A DNA stretch of 64,000 nucleotides, from the NCBI RefSeq assembly GCF_000975265.2, contig NZ_CP083405.1:1054001-1118000 (forward strand), read 5' to 3'. Below, piece by piece: positions 9,667-19,234 of this stretch. A program made the translations under genes and the position numbers. This DNA is from Mycobacterium lepromatosis. GTDB taxonomy: Bacteria > Actinomycetota > Actinomycetes > Mycobacteriales > Mycobacteriaceae. The notes beneath the pieces were generated by a model. The model was not told the origin of the DNA. It did not search any database and worked only from the letters and a program-made list of their open reading frames with translations. Position 1 is the stretch's first letter; the number at the start of each line of letters is the position of its first letter.

Positions 9667-11300
9667 ATGCACCAGCAGGTTATCGTCAACGGTGACCACG
9701 CACTAGCTACGACAAGAATTGAAGAGAGCGAACGCAAGTACCATCACACTCCTTGGTCTTGAACTCACCAACGCCCAAGCTAAAACGGAACTCGCCAAAG
9801 GGGGATAGCAAAAGCAACCGCCGTCATTTGCGCCGAAGATGACAACGTGAAGAATCTCGAAACCGATTTCCTCGCAAGGAAACTAAATAGAAACATTTGC
9901 ATGGTGGCACAGCTAGCCGGCGAAGTGCTGGGAGAAAAGGTGGCCGACGACGATAGTCCCGGTGCAATCTTTGAGGTCGCAACCTTTGCCGGCGCTGGTG
10001 GTTGTCGAGACATGCCCAGGGCGCACCACACACCCTTCGAGTCGGCCGGCATTGAATTCATGGTTTGGCACTGAAGCAACGCGTAACCTATCGCGATCTT
10101 GCCCCGGTAGCAATAGCTCGCAGCCAGAACAACAACACCATCCCCAACAATGTAATGCCATGTCCTGGAGGAGGTGTGCAAGTGCACACCGGTGACTGGA
10201 CGGCCATAATAGACAACACTGACCAGCTAGACCACTAAAGTGTTTAGGGCTCAGTATCCGAACAGAACACGTTCATGCCGCTCTCGACTGCATCGATCAT
10301 TGAACACCGCGCACCTTACCCAACCGAAATCAACCCCGCATTCTATACTCGTGATCGCCGCCCTGAGTGCCGTAAAGCCAGCTCAAGGGCATTACTGCAC
10401 TTTGGCTATACGCCCCCGGGAGGGCACGTTCTGCCTCACCAACGAGACGATCACGACGGTGGGTTATGGCTACTTCAGCTTTGCCCAGCAACCAACCTGG
10501 CTACGAATGTACACCGCCATGTTGATGCCGGTTAGCGTGACCACCACCACGTTTCTTGTCGCTTATGTCGCCAACGTACTGCTGTCGCGTCGATTCGTCT
10601 GGCCGAACGAATGCCCGTAAGCACGCCACCCAGGCAACCACATAATTGTCGTCAGGCTAAGCGCGTTCGGCATCCACGTCGTCACTGATCTGACCGCAGC
10701 CGGATATGACGTAGCGGTGATCGAGTGCGATATGAACACCCGTTTCTTGTCGACAGCGGACCAACTCGCCATACCGGTAATCTTCGGGAACGTCAGCTTC
10801 CCCCAAACATTGGAAGCGGCTCGTGTTTACCAAGCCCACGTCGTAGCGGCGCTTACCAGCGATGACATACAGAATCGTCCTTCGTGCAATGCTGAGACAC
10901 CGGGTGGAAGCCGCTGCCAACCGGCAAGGGTGGCGTCCGCTAGGACTGCAGGGGCTGGGGGACGTTTTCGGTCGGAAACCGCTCTTTCCGGATCGGCGAA
11001 ATGCAAGTACAAGCCGACCACGCACTCGATGGGCTGCAAATGTTCGAGCTGGCAGCGCAAACTCATTTCATTGCGATCACCCGGGAAGCTGCGCTAGCTC
11101 AGCTGGCCCGAGAGGGGACACCTTACTCAGCGCCAGCAACACCGTTTACCTTGTTGATCCCTACCGAAAACAGTTCGCCACACTGCGTAAGGGACAGCCT
11201 ACCCGGCAGCATCCAATCAATGATGAACGCCCGCCGGGAGAGCAACAGTTGGACGTCAAGTTTTTTGTCTTACCCACCAAGCCCATTCGAGCCGATGCCA
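9667..11300 (+). pseudogene. Potassium channel with two RCK (TrkA-N) domains, remnant
   Basis: ATG 9667 follows a GAGGAG-type ribosome site. Pieces in order are an N-terminal RCK-like part (VIVNGDHALATTRIEE, ICAEDDNVKNLET), a pore region with the selectivity-filter motif TVGYG inside ETITTVGYGYFSFAQQPTW, a second helix (LVAYVANVLLSRRFVW), a TrkA-N fold (HIIVV, VTDLTAAGYDVAVIECD, VIFGNVSFPQTLEAARV, VVAALTSDD), and a TrkA-C part (LDGLQMFELAAQTHFIAITRE). The architecture RCK-pore-RCK is that of large NAD-binding potassium channels. Several frameshifts. Not part of the core Mtb order that I recall around Rv2690c or Rv2314c. Confidence 0.65.
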
Positions 11301-11810
11301 CGCACCCAGTCATCAACTGGACACCGCCTCACCGGCGGTGTCCAGCACGTAACGCTCGGTGCCTTACTCGACCCCCGGGCAGGGGTCGGCCACCCAACAA
11401 CAGGACAACCTTATGGGCCGGCTTTACGCATAATGTCAAAGGTCAGCGCGACGGCCTCAATATCGGAAAAGCTAATGCTCACCTCGGCGACGAGATGCGC
11501 CGGTGTCCAAACTAACGCATCCACATACCTGCCGCTCGGCTTTTGCGCAGTCATCGAGTAACATCTGAGATTCAACGAGGTCGATGTCGTCATAGAGAGT
11601 CCCGGAGCCTCCGAGGCCGAGCGTGATGCTCTCGCGCAGCGACATGCACAGTCGGCAATGGTGTTGAACGACGCCATGTATTCCGGAGGTGACCAGGTCA
11701 AGCACATACATCCGGGCCAAGGCGAGCAGAAGTCGTTGAACGTTCAGCCCGCACCCGCGACACGACCGGAGCCCCATTTCTCACCCGGTGAGACGCGCCT
11801 TGCCGCTCGG
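11301..11810. other. Degraded sequence between channel and tldE remnants
   Basis: About 500 bases with several overlapping open frames on both strands. I could not recover a consistent protein from any of them. The longest minus-strand frames here look like chance reads through GC-rich DNA. Confidence 0.35.
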
Positions 11811-12581
11811 CAATCGGCTGTTGCACCTGGCCCTCACCGACGACACGTGGAAATTTGATATCCGTAGCGAAGGCATCGTCGCACAGGTGGTCTAGTCCCC
11901 CCCATTCCCGCGACAGGGTAATCTCGCTGACGCGGGCCTGCGTCGCGCATCGCCGCATGTCCAGCGGGCGTTATCGACAGCTGCTCGAGTAGCAGATCGG
12001 TTGGCACGTTCACGAAATTGAGTGAGCCAACACCCGCCCAAGCAATTGCGTCGCTCCGTTTGGTATTGATCTCAATCGCCCGCTTAGCGTCGACGAAGTC
12101 CCGTCGACGACGCCAAAACGTCGTCTAGACACTGTGGTGCGCGTAACCATACAGTCGCCGATGTCCCCGGCTCATCGAGCCGGAGACATCGGCGAACACT
12201 TCAGCTCCGGTGCCAGACATAACAGTGTCCCAATCGTCGGATGTACCGGCACCAGCCCAGCAGCGGCGCAGCATCACCGGTCTCTGGCGCAGACCGAGTC
12301 ACTTCTTTGGGATGGAGGTACCAGCCCAGAAAGCACTAAAGAGAAGTGAATCCACCTCCGCCGATAACACTGTGCTAACGAAAGCACTACCACCTTGGTG
12401 CACAACCGAAATCACGACCAAACTTCGATTGACAGAAATTCCATCGCTAGTCATCGCATTGCCTGCCCAGCGCAAAGTGGCTTCGACGCGGTCGGGGGAC
12501 CACTACCGTGTTTTCGTCGGCCCGTTCAGATTTCTCCGCCTGATCTAGCAACAGATTGACAACATACTGTGCCGTGATCAT
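11811..12581 (-). pseudogene. tldE/pmbA peptidase subunit remnant (Rv2314c)
   Basis: ATG 12581 overlaps the stop of the tldD remnant as TGATG. The N-terminus reads MITAQYVVNLLLDQAEKS then ADENTVVV, matching Rv2314c. The C-terminus reads ARVSEITLSREWG near 11900 and ends near 11815. The middle is heavily shifted and shorter than the ~457 codons expected (about 260 codons remain), so an internal deletion is likely. It contains a near-perfect inverted repeat at 12155-12195. TldE with TldD forms a heteromeric peptidase that unfolds and degrades small substrates. Confidence 0.65.
12155..12195. repeat. Near-perfect inverted repeat, 19-bp arms with one mismatch
   Basis: 12155-12173 pairs with 12177-12195 around ATC, with a single mismatch. 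Lies inside the tldE remnant rather than at a gene end. Confidence 0.9.
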
Positions 12582-13640
12582 CAGCCGCCCTCGGGACGGA
12601 TGTTGAGTATGTTGGCGCTCCGAAATAAGGCTACAGTACAGCCGTGGCTCACGGCGACCACCTAGCCGGACTGGGCCTTGGCAGCACTTGAATGCCGCAG
12701 CCGGGTCGACGGTCCGCACACGGTTGCCATGGAATTCCAGAATCAGTGATGGCCTGATACGCAACAGCGCGCAGTTGACCATCCAGAAGGCCGTCTCGGA
12801 TGCGGAATAACCACTGCACGGTGGACTGAAAGTTGTAGCGCTGCTTATCGATCGACAATGACTTGTCGCCGACGATGTAGATGCCGTCGTCAACCTGGGC
12901 GATCAGGTCAACAGTAGTAATCTCGGCAGGGTCAGACTGCAGCAACACAATGGCTATCCGCTGCATTCGGCACGTGATGCGGCGATCGGCATACGAGCAC
13001 CCGTTGGAGCGCGGCTGACCCAGCAGGACGCTCTGCTTTCTGCGGTGGAAAACCGGGTGGTGTTGCTGGTTGCGGCGACCGCCGTAACCGCCTCCACCTA
13101 CGGCATTACCCGCACCCGTTGTTGGGTAATTGACGACCCGAAGGTGTCTGCGTAGAACTCTTCCTGGACTGCCATCAAACCAGCCGACACGTGGTCAATG
13201 CCGTCGGCGTCCATCAACCGTAAGGAAAACTCCTCGAGCACGGCGATCTTGTCCGCTGCGGGGATGCTGAACGAGCCGATCCGATAACTCGACACCCAGC
13301 TGACGTTGGCGTAGACCGACTCGGGCGCAAGCACGAGGCCACTCGCTGTAGAGCGCCACGAACGTGGTGGCCATCCCGTACCGCGCGGCGTGCTGTGCCG
13401 ACTGCCACGGAAGACGCCAGCTCAGCGTACGAGGCGAACCCCCCACGTGCTGCCCACGCTCACCCGGACCGCCAACCCGATCTCGCAGCTGGCCACCTCG
13501 GTCTCTAGCTCGCCGTCACGGAGCTGGATGATCTCGATGCAGAGGAGGCGAATGCGCAGTCAAGCGCAGTTGACCCCGGCCACAGAGGCCGCCGACAACG
13601 CGGCTTCGGCCAACTCTTAGTGCGGCAGATCCAAGAAATC
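12581..13640 (-). pseudogene. tldD metallopeptidase subunit remnant with internal deletion (Rv2315c)
   Basis: Fragments follow Rv2315c (~505 aa): IIQLRDGELE then EIGLAVRV near 13500, LAPESVYANVSWVSSYRIG, IPAADKIAVLEEFSLRL, GIDHVSAGL and SSITQQRVRVMP (13100-13334). The sequence then jumps to VDDGIYIVGDKSLSIDKQRY (near 12840-12900), LRAVAYQAI, and a terminal SANILNIRPEGG before TGA. Between RVRVMP and VDDGIY about 200 residues are missing, including the zinc motif HExxxH. The gene has therefore lost its catalytic centre as well as its frame. It faces away from uspA. Confidence 0.75.
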
Positions 13641-13689
13641 AGTATCGATTTACAGGTTCGGTGTCACGGCTACACTGTAACGAGCACAC
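13641..13689. promoter_or_regulatory. Probable promoter region of uspABC
   Basis: The short interval between the divergent tldD remnant and uspA must hold the usp promoter or its downstream part. GGTTCGGTG and a TACACTGTA stretch (13671-13679) lie about 11-19 bases before the ATG at 13690. TACACT resembles a mycobacterial -10 box, but the assignment is tentative. Confidence 0.25.
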
Positions 13690-14676
13690 ATGTGCGCCCG
13701 CTTTAATACCTCCATGACCAACACCAGCCACGATACAGAGCTAAACGATGAGATAGAGGGCATCTTCTGCTTGCGGGGGAGAACGACGCACAGGAACCGC
13801 GCCCTAAAGAGGAACTACCCACGATCCATCGCTCTGGCCTACGCCCTGTTGGCCCCCAGCCTGTTCGGCGTTGTCACCTTCTTGTTGCTACCCATCATCG
13901 TGGTGATCTGGCTGAGCATGTTCCGGTGGGACCTGCTGGGGCCCCTGCACTATGTTGGACTGGCCAACTGGCGATCGGTACTGGCCGACTCCAACTTCGC
14001 CAATTCACTAATTGTCACAGCCATCTTCGTAGCTATCGTGGTACCCGCTCAAACGATGCTCGGCCTGCTTACCGCGACGATGCTGGCCCGCCAACTTCCA
14101 GGCACCGGTGTGTTTCGCACGCTATACGTTCTGCCGTGGATCTGCGCCCCTTTGGCAATCGCGGTGTTGTGGCGCTGGCTACTTGCTCCCACCGACGGTG
14201 CGTTCAGCATGATCCTAGGACATCGCATCGAATGGCTCTCCGATCCCGATCTTGCGTTGCCGGTCGTTTCGGCGGTCGTCGTCTGGACCAACTTCGGCTA
14301 TGTCTCGCTGTCGTTCCTCGCCGGACTGCTGGCTATCCCAAAAGACATTCACGCTGCCGCATGCATCGACGGTGCCGATGCCTGGCAGCGGTTCTGGCGC
14401 ATCACCCTGCCGATGTTGCGGCCGACGATGTTCTTTGTGCTAGTCACCGGATTCGTCAGCACAGCACAGGTTTTCGACACCGTCTATGCGCTGACCGACG
14501 GCGGTCCGAAGGGCCGCACCGACCTGGTGGCGCACCGCATCTATGCCGAGGCATTCGGTTCCGCAGCCATTGGGCGAGCATCGGTGATGGCAGTGTTATT
14601 ATTTGTCATTCTACTCGGCGTCACCGTCGTTCAGCATTTGTACTTCCAGCGTCGGATCAGCTATGAGCTCACCTAG
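13690..14676 (+). CDS. uspA: UspA, sugar ABC importer permease
   Basis: First membrane subunit of the UspABC importer (Rv2316), MalF-like. The 328-residue frame has a ~45-residue N-terminal extension before the first hydrophobic segment (IALAYALLAPSLFGVVTFLL), then six membrane helices. The permease coupling loop near residues 225-250 contains HAAACIDGADAWQRFWRITL, the EAA-type motif. Mtb UspA begins close to the first helix (about 290 aa), so the start is uncertain: ATG 13690 and ATG 13714 both lack a good ribosome site. It overlaps uspB by 14 bases, implying coupled translation. Intact among decayed neighbours. No ATPase gene is nearby, so the importer must borrow one. Confidence 0.9.
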   Translation: MCARFNTSMTNTSHDTELNDEIEGIFCLRGRTTHRNRALKRNYPRSIALAYALLAPSLFGVVTFLLLPIIVVIWLSMFRWDLLGPLHYVGLANWRSVLADSNFANSLIVTAIFVAIVVPAQTMLGLLTATMLARQLPGTGVFRTLYVLPWICAPLAIAVLWRWLLAPTDGAFSMILGHRIEWLSDPDLALPVVSAVVVWTNFGYVSLSFLAGLLAIPKDIHAAACIDGADAWQRFWRITLPMLRPTMFFVLVTGFVSTAQVFDTVYALTDGGPKGRTDLVAHRIYAEAFGSAAIGRASVMAVLLFVILLGVTVVQHLYFQRRISYELT

Positions 14677-15487
14677 TCGCCTTTCCAACACCGTGACCTA
14701 CACCGGCCTGACACTCGGTGCGCTGATCACCGTCGCACCGTTCGCACTCGGCTTACTCACGTCGTTCACGTCAGCGCACCAATTTGCGACCGGTACACCA
14801 CTGCAGTTGCCACGACCACCCACGCTGGCTAACTACGCTGGCCTGTACGGTGCTGGATTTCTGCACGCGACCGCGGTTACCGCGTTGATGACGGCAATGA
14901 TTCTTCTTGGTCAGCTGACCTTCTCGGTATTAGCTGGCTACGCGTTCGCACGGTTACAGTTTCCCGGGCGCGATGCCCTATTTTGGGCCTACATTACGAC
15001 ATTGATGGTGCCGGCGACGGTTACGGTGGTGCCACTGTATCTGATGATGGCCCAAGTCGGCCTCCGCAACACATTTTGGGCGCTGGTACTGCCGTTTATG
15101 TTTGGCTCCCCGTACGCAATTGTCCTGTTGCGCGAGCACTTTCGCATCATCCCAAAAGATTTGATCAACGCGGCACGTCTCGACGGCGCTAACACTCTGG
15201 ACGTGATCGTGCATGTCGTGATTCCATCCAACCGCCCGGTTCTAGCAACCTTGACACTTATCACAGTGGTCTCACAGTGGAATAACTTCATGTGGCCGTT
15301 GGTGATCACTAACGGCAGCAAGTGGCGTGTGCTCACGGTCGCGACGGCTGACCTACAGTCCCGATTCAACGCTCAGTGGACGCTAGTAATGGCCGCGACC
15401 ACGGTCGCAATCGTTCCACTGATCGTACTTTTCGTTTGTTTCCAAAGACACATAGTCACCTCGATCGTCGTCTCGGGGTTGAAATGA
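14663..15487 (+). CDS. uspB: UspB (UspE), sugar ABC importer permease
   Basis: Second membrane subunit, MalG-like, 274 residues from ATG 14663, the same length as Rv2317. The longer frame from 14603 would overlap uspA by 74 bases and begins with sequence unlike the family. Six hydrophobic helices are visible, and the EAA-type coupling loop reads LINAARLDGANTLDVIVHVV followed by IPSNRP. The C-terminus FQRHIVTSIVVSGLK is typical of MalG-like permeases. Start overlaps the uspA stop by 14 bases. Confidence 0.93.
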   Translation: MSSPSRLSNTVTYTGLTLGALITVAPFALGLLTSFTSAHQFATGTPLQLPRPPTLANYAGLYGAGFLHATAVTALMTAMILLGQLTFSVLAGYAFARLQFPGRDALFWAYITTLMVPATVTVVPLYLMMAQVGLRNTFWALVLPFMFGSPYAIVLLREHFRIIPKDLINAARLDGANTLDVIVHVVIPSNRPVLATLTLITVVSQWNNFMWPLVITNGSKWRVLTVATADLQSRFNAQWTLVMAATTVAIVPLIVLFVCFQRHIVTSIVVSGLK

Positions 15488-15578
15488 GCTGTCTTGACAA
15501 CGAGATTTCCTTCAGGGTCGTGGTCTTCGTGGATCCACGATCGCCGCAGCGATCGCAACGTGTGTATAGGAGCACAAC

Positions 15579-16919
15579 GTGACCCGGCACCGCTATTCAA
15601 CGTTAGTTGCCGAAGCGCTTGCGCTGATAACCGTCTTGTTGACTGCTACAGCAATGCTGATGGGTTGGTCAGAAAGACAGCTACGTGGCGGCAAAGTCGT
15701 CGTTACAGTGCGCCTGTGGGCTGATCAGATTTCCGCAGCATATAGTCAGTCTTTCCAGGCCTTCACCCGTACGCATCCCGATATCGAAGTGCATACCAAC
15801 GTAGTTGCCTACTCGACATATTTCAATACCCTACGCACCGACGTAGCCGGCGGCAGCGCCGACGACATCTTCTGGCTATCAAGCGCTTACCTCGCAGCAT
15901 ATGCTGACAGCGGTCGGCTGATGAACATTGGTAACAGCCTCGGCCAGATGGCCGCCTCAGACTGGGAGCCAGCAGTGGTAGACCAGTTCACCCGAACCGG
16001 CACGTTATGGGGTGTACCGCAGTTGACCGATGCCGGCATCGCCGTGTTCTATAACGCGGACCTGCTCGCTGCTGCCGGTATTGATCCGGTCCAGCTAAAC
16101 CGCATGCGATGGACTCCTAGCGATGAGGACACCTTGCGTCCCTTGTTGACCCAGCTCACCCTAGATACCAATGGAAATGTCGCTAACGCAAAAGGTTTCG
16201 ACTCAGGACGAGTCCGTCAATGGGGGTACAACGCAGCCAACGACCCCCAGGCCATCTACCTTAACTACATCGGTTCCGCCGGTGGGATATTCCAGCGCGG
16301 CGACGAATTCGCCTTCGATAACCTTTCGGCGGTCGAGGCATTCCGATACCTGGTCAATCTGATCAACAACGACCACGTGGCACCACCGGCCTCAGACACC
16401 AACAACAACAGTGATTTCTCGCGCAACCAATTTTTGTCTGGCAGGATGGCGCTCTTCCAATCCGGCACCTACAACCTGGGACCAATAGCCCACGAGGCCC
16501 GGTTCCACTGGGGTATCGCGATGATGCCAACCGGTCCGCAAGGACGAGTGAGCGTTACCAATGGTATTGCTGCAGAAGGTAATTCGGCAACCAAACATCC
16601 GGATGCGGTGCGTCAGGTATTGGCCTGGATGGGCAGCAGGGAAGGCAACGCGTACTTGGGCCGTCACGGTGCTGCCATCCCAGCAGTGCGATCAGCTCAG
16701 TCGGTCTACTTCGACTACTGGGCCGCGAAAGGCATCGACGTAACGCCTTTTTTCTCGGTGCTGGACGGCCCGCACATTCCGGCTCCTGGCGGCACCGGCT
16801 TTCCTGCCGGAAACGACGCATTGCAAAGCTATTTCGACGAACTGTTCCTCGGCCACGGCGATGTCGCAACAATCCTGTGTCAGGCTCAAGCGGCAGCCAA
16901 CGCCGCAACTCATCGTTAG
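15579..16919 (+). CDS. uspC: UspC, sugar-binding protein of ABC importer
   Basis: Periplasmic solute-binding protein of family 1, 446 residues against ~440 in Rv2318. A GTG start follows TAGGAG by seven bases. Residues ~8-30 form a hydrophobic anchor (LALITVLLTATAMLMGW). I see no lipobox cysteine, so it may be held by an uncleaved helix rather than a lipid. Conserved segments include VTVRLWADQISAAY, VPQLTDAGIAVFYNADLL, RQWGYNAANDPQAIYL, QFLSGRMALFQSGTY and VSVTNGIAAEGNSATKHPDA. Published work on Mtb UspC points to amino-sugar ligands, which are inferred here by homology. It lies 91 bases after uspB in the same direction. Confidence 0.92.
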   Translation: MTRHRYSTLVAEALALITVLLTATAMLMGWSERQLRGGKVVVTVRLWADQISAAYSQSFQAFTRTHPDIEVHTNVVAYSTYFNTLRTDVAGGSADDIFWLSSAYLAAYADSGRLMNIGNSLGQMAASDWEPAVVDQFTRTGTLWGVPQLTDAGIAVFYNADLLAAAGIDPVQLNRMRWTPSDEDTLRPLLTQLTLDTNGNVANAKGFDSGRVRQWGYNAANDPQAIYLNYIGSAGGIFQRGDEFAFDNLSAVEAFRYLVNLINNDHVAPPASDTNNNSDFSRNQFLSGRMALFQSGTYNLGPIAHEARFHWGIAMMPTGPQGRVSVTNGIAAEGNSATKHPDAVRQVLAWMGSREGNAYLGRHGAAIPAVRSAQSVYFDYWAAKGIDVTPFFSVLDGPHIPAPGGTGFPAGNDALQSYFDELFLGHGDVATILCQAQAAANAATHR

Positions 16920-17764
16920 CTGGGAAGCATCAGAACCGGGCTGTAGCGGATAATCTTGTAACTGAGCGATCCGCGGAGTACCCGGTCGATCTCTCCCTCC
17001 TCCCAGTTCACTGCACCGAGCAGCCTATCTCTACTAGTAATCGATAACCACTTGCAATACAACGTCTTCGTCGACTATTCCATAAATCTTCATATTTCCA
17101 GATTCTCTCGCGCTTACGACACCCACGGGCCGAGGAGCGAATCCTCAACGTCCCAACCGATCCCCGGTGAATACATCATCTGGCCGCGCATCGCGAAGCT
17201 GGCCACCCACGTAAGTACCCCGAAATTGTTTGGCGGACTGAAAGCAGCGCCTCACCCCATCGACTGCATCCAGGATAGTCGAATAGAAACACGTCACCCA
17301 CGATAGCTTGCAGGTGTGACCACGATATCCGGGGAGAGTGAATCGCTACTGACACCGACGACGAACGCAGCAGCCAGTCAGCCGTCGAACCGATTACCAC
17401 CTTCCCCTGCCCGCGTCCACCGTTCAAAAACGACCCCAAAACCAGGATCTCAGCGTCGACTTCCTCGACCACCTCGATAAACCCAGCCACGACCGAATGG
17501 TACGCGCTGTGGCATTAGTTGATCTTGATCCTGTCAGCCATGTTGTCTAAATGCTTCTGGTCCTCATTCGCCGAGTCCGCGGTAAGGCAATCTACCCATT
17601 GCCCTTATTCGGCATCGATACGCGCCCGTGACGGAATCAGTCACGGTTTCGACACGATGATCGCTACGGTTAGCGACGTTCTCGGCACCCGCGCGGTGCG
17701 TACGGCTAGGTGTAATCCTGACAACCCGACCTTGCCAGCCAGGTAGCCGGCAACGACAGTCACA
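16919..17764 (-). pseudogene. Universal stress protein remnant (Rv2319c)
   Basis: Minus-strand pieces reproduce a two-domain UspA-like protein. N-terminal: VTVVAGYLAGKVGLSGLHLA and VRTARVPRTSLTVA. Middle: AGFIEVVEEVDAEILVLGSF and GSTADWLLRSSSVSVAI, where GST-DW-LLRSS is the nucleotide-binding tail. C-terminal: EEGEIDRVLRGSLSYKII ending LMLPS just before uspC's stop. Mtb has Rv2319c in the same place, convergent with uspC. Several frame changes. Confidence 0.7.
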
Positions 17765-19194
17765 ACATTTCCTTCGGAGGATTGTTGAACACTTTGTTCT
17801 GCTGGGCTCTTATCGCGATGCGACCAGTACCGCGAATAAGTTGATCGCGCTGTGATGACTCCCCACGCCAGGGCAGAAGATCAGAGCCAGTGCGATCATC
17901 CGCTGAATGCAATCTAAACTCTAAATATACCAGAGCAGGCTGGCGAGAAGATATCCACACGCCAGCACTGAAAGTACCCGTGTCACCGGATAACCAGGCA
18001 CTTTGAACATATGCGACAGGTTGGGCTCACACACGCGCAGGATGATCACCCCGGTAGACACGACGATGAATGCCAGTAAGCGCGCCTAAGGACACCATGT
18101 CCACCAAATCAGACAGCGGTACGACGACAGTCAGCATCGATGCAGCCGTCGCAACGAGGATCGTATTGGCTACCGGAATCATCTTGCGCAAATTAACCGT
18201 CGCAAGCTAAGTCGGCAAACAACAATCCTTCGCGGTCCATGGCAAACAGGACGCGCGTCTGACCATACGTCGTGACCAACATGATGGTAAAGATCGAAAT
18301 CACCACACCGGTAGCCAGGATAGTGGTGGCCCACTTGCCGTGCGTAACGTGGTCGAGGATCTTCACCAGCCCGGCTTCTTGCTGCCCACCGAACTTCTGC
18401 CACGGCTGAGTGCCCAACGCAGCGAGCGCGACAAACACATACACGCTTGTGACGACTATCGGCACCGCGATCAGTGCTCAAGGCATCATCTTCTGCGGGT
18501 TTTTCTCTCGTCACCCGAGGTCGACAAGATATCAAGGCCAATGAAAGAGAAAATCGTGTCCGCCGCCGCACTGATGCCGGCGACGCCGAATGGCGTTAAA
18601 ACCTTGATGATAGTTGGCGTCGTAAGCGCTGAACGCGATGACTATGAAATGCCCAGCACACCGAGCTTGATTCAGCACCATGATCGCGCTGACCTTAGCC
18701 GACTCGCTGGTGGCGCAGATCAAAATAAGCCACACATTCCGATCAGGATGAAGACCGGCAGATTCACATAACCCTGTGCCGAGTTCCACGACACGGCCGA
18801 CAAAGCCTGCAACATCTCGAATCCGAATAAGTTTCGCAACAGCTTGTTGACGTAACCGCTCCAACCGATCGCGGCGATAGCCACTCCTTACTTCAACAAC
18901 AAGCAAGCACCCACACCTAATCTCAACGGCCTCGTTTAGCGTGGTGTATTAAGTACGAATACGATTAACCCGAGCCCGCGGAAACTAGTTCCGCATAGCC
19001 GCAACACCCATGACGACAAGCAAGATTATCATCCCAGAGCCTGATTCTGACCTCGCCTGGTACAGCACAAAGAAAATGCTGGTATAATTGTCGGCCGAAT
19101 CCCGAACGCCCCAGGTCGAACGTGCCAATACTCCGTTTGAGGTGGGCAGAGGCCGCGGCATCTGCTTTGTCAGGCTGAGCGACAGGAACGTCAT
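17765..19194 (-). pseudogene. rocE: rocE cationic amino acid permease remnant (Rv2320c)
   Basis: APC-family permease broken into many frames. The best stretch (18193-18465) reads MPIVVTSVYVFVALAALGTQ, then QQEAGLVKILDHV, ILATGVVISIFTIMLVTTYG, QTRVLFAMDREGLLFADLA, a hallmark of basic amino acid permeases. A further piece near 18000-18110 recovers the last helices (VIILRV, VPGYP). It follows the rocD remnant in the same direction, as in Mtb, where the two form an arginine/ornithine utilisation cluster. Confidence 0.72.
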
Positions 19195-19234
19195 TGCACT
19201 TCCGGAATTGTTGGATCAGCTGATTATCAAACCT

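Noticed and set aside
10862..11561. Two long plus-strand frames (217 and 186 codons)
   Set aside because: Only short parts of each match the potassium-channel family, and they alternate; neither is a gene by itself.
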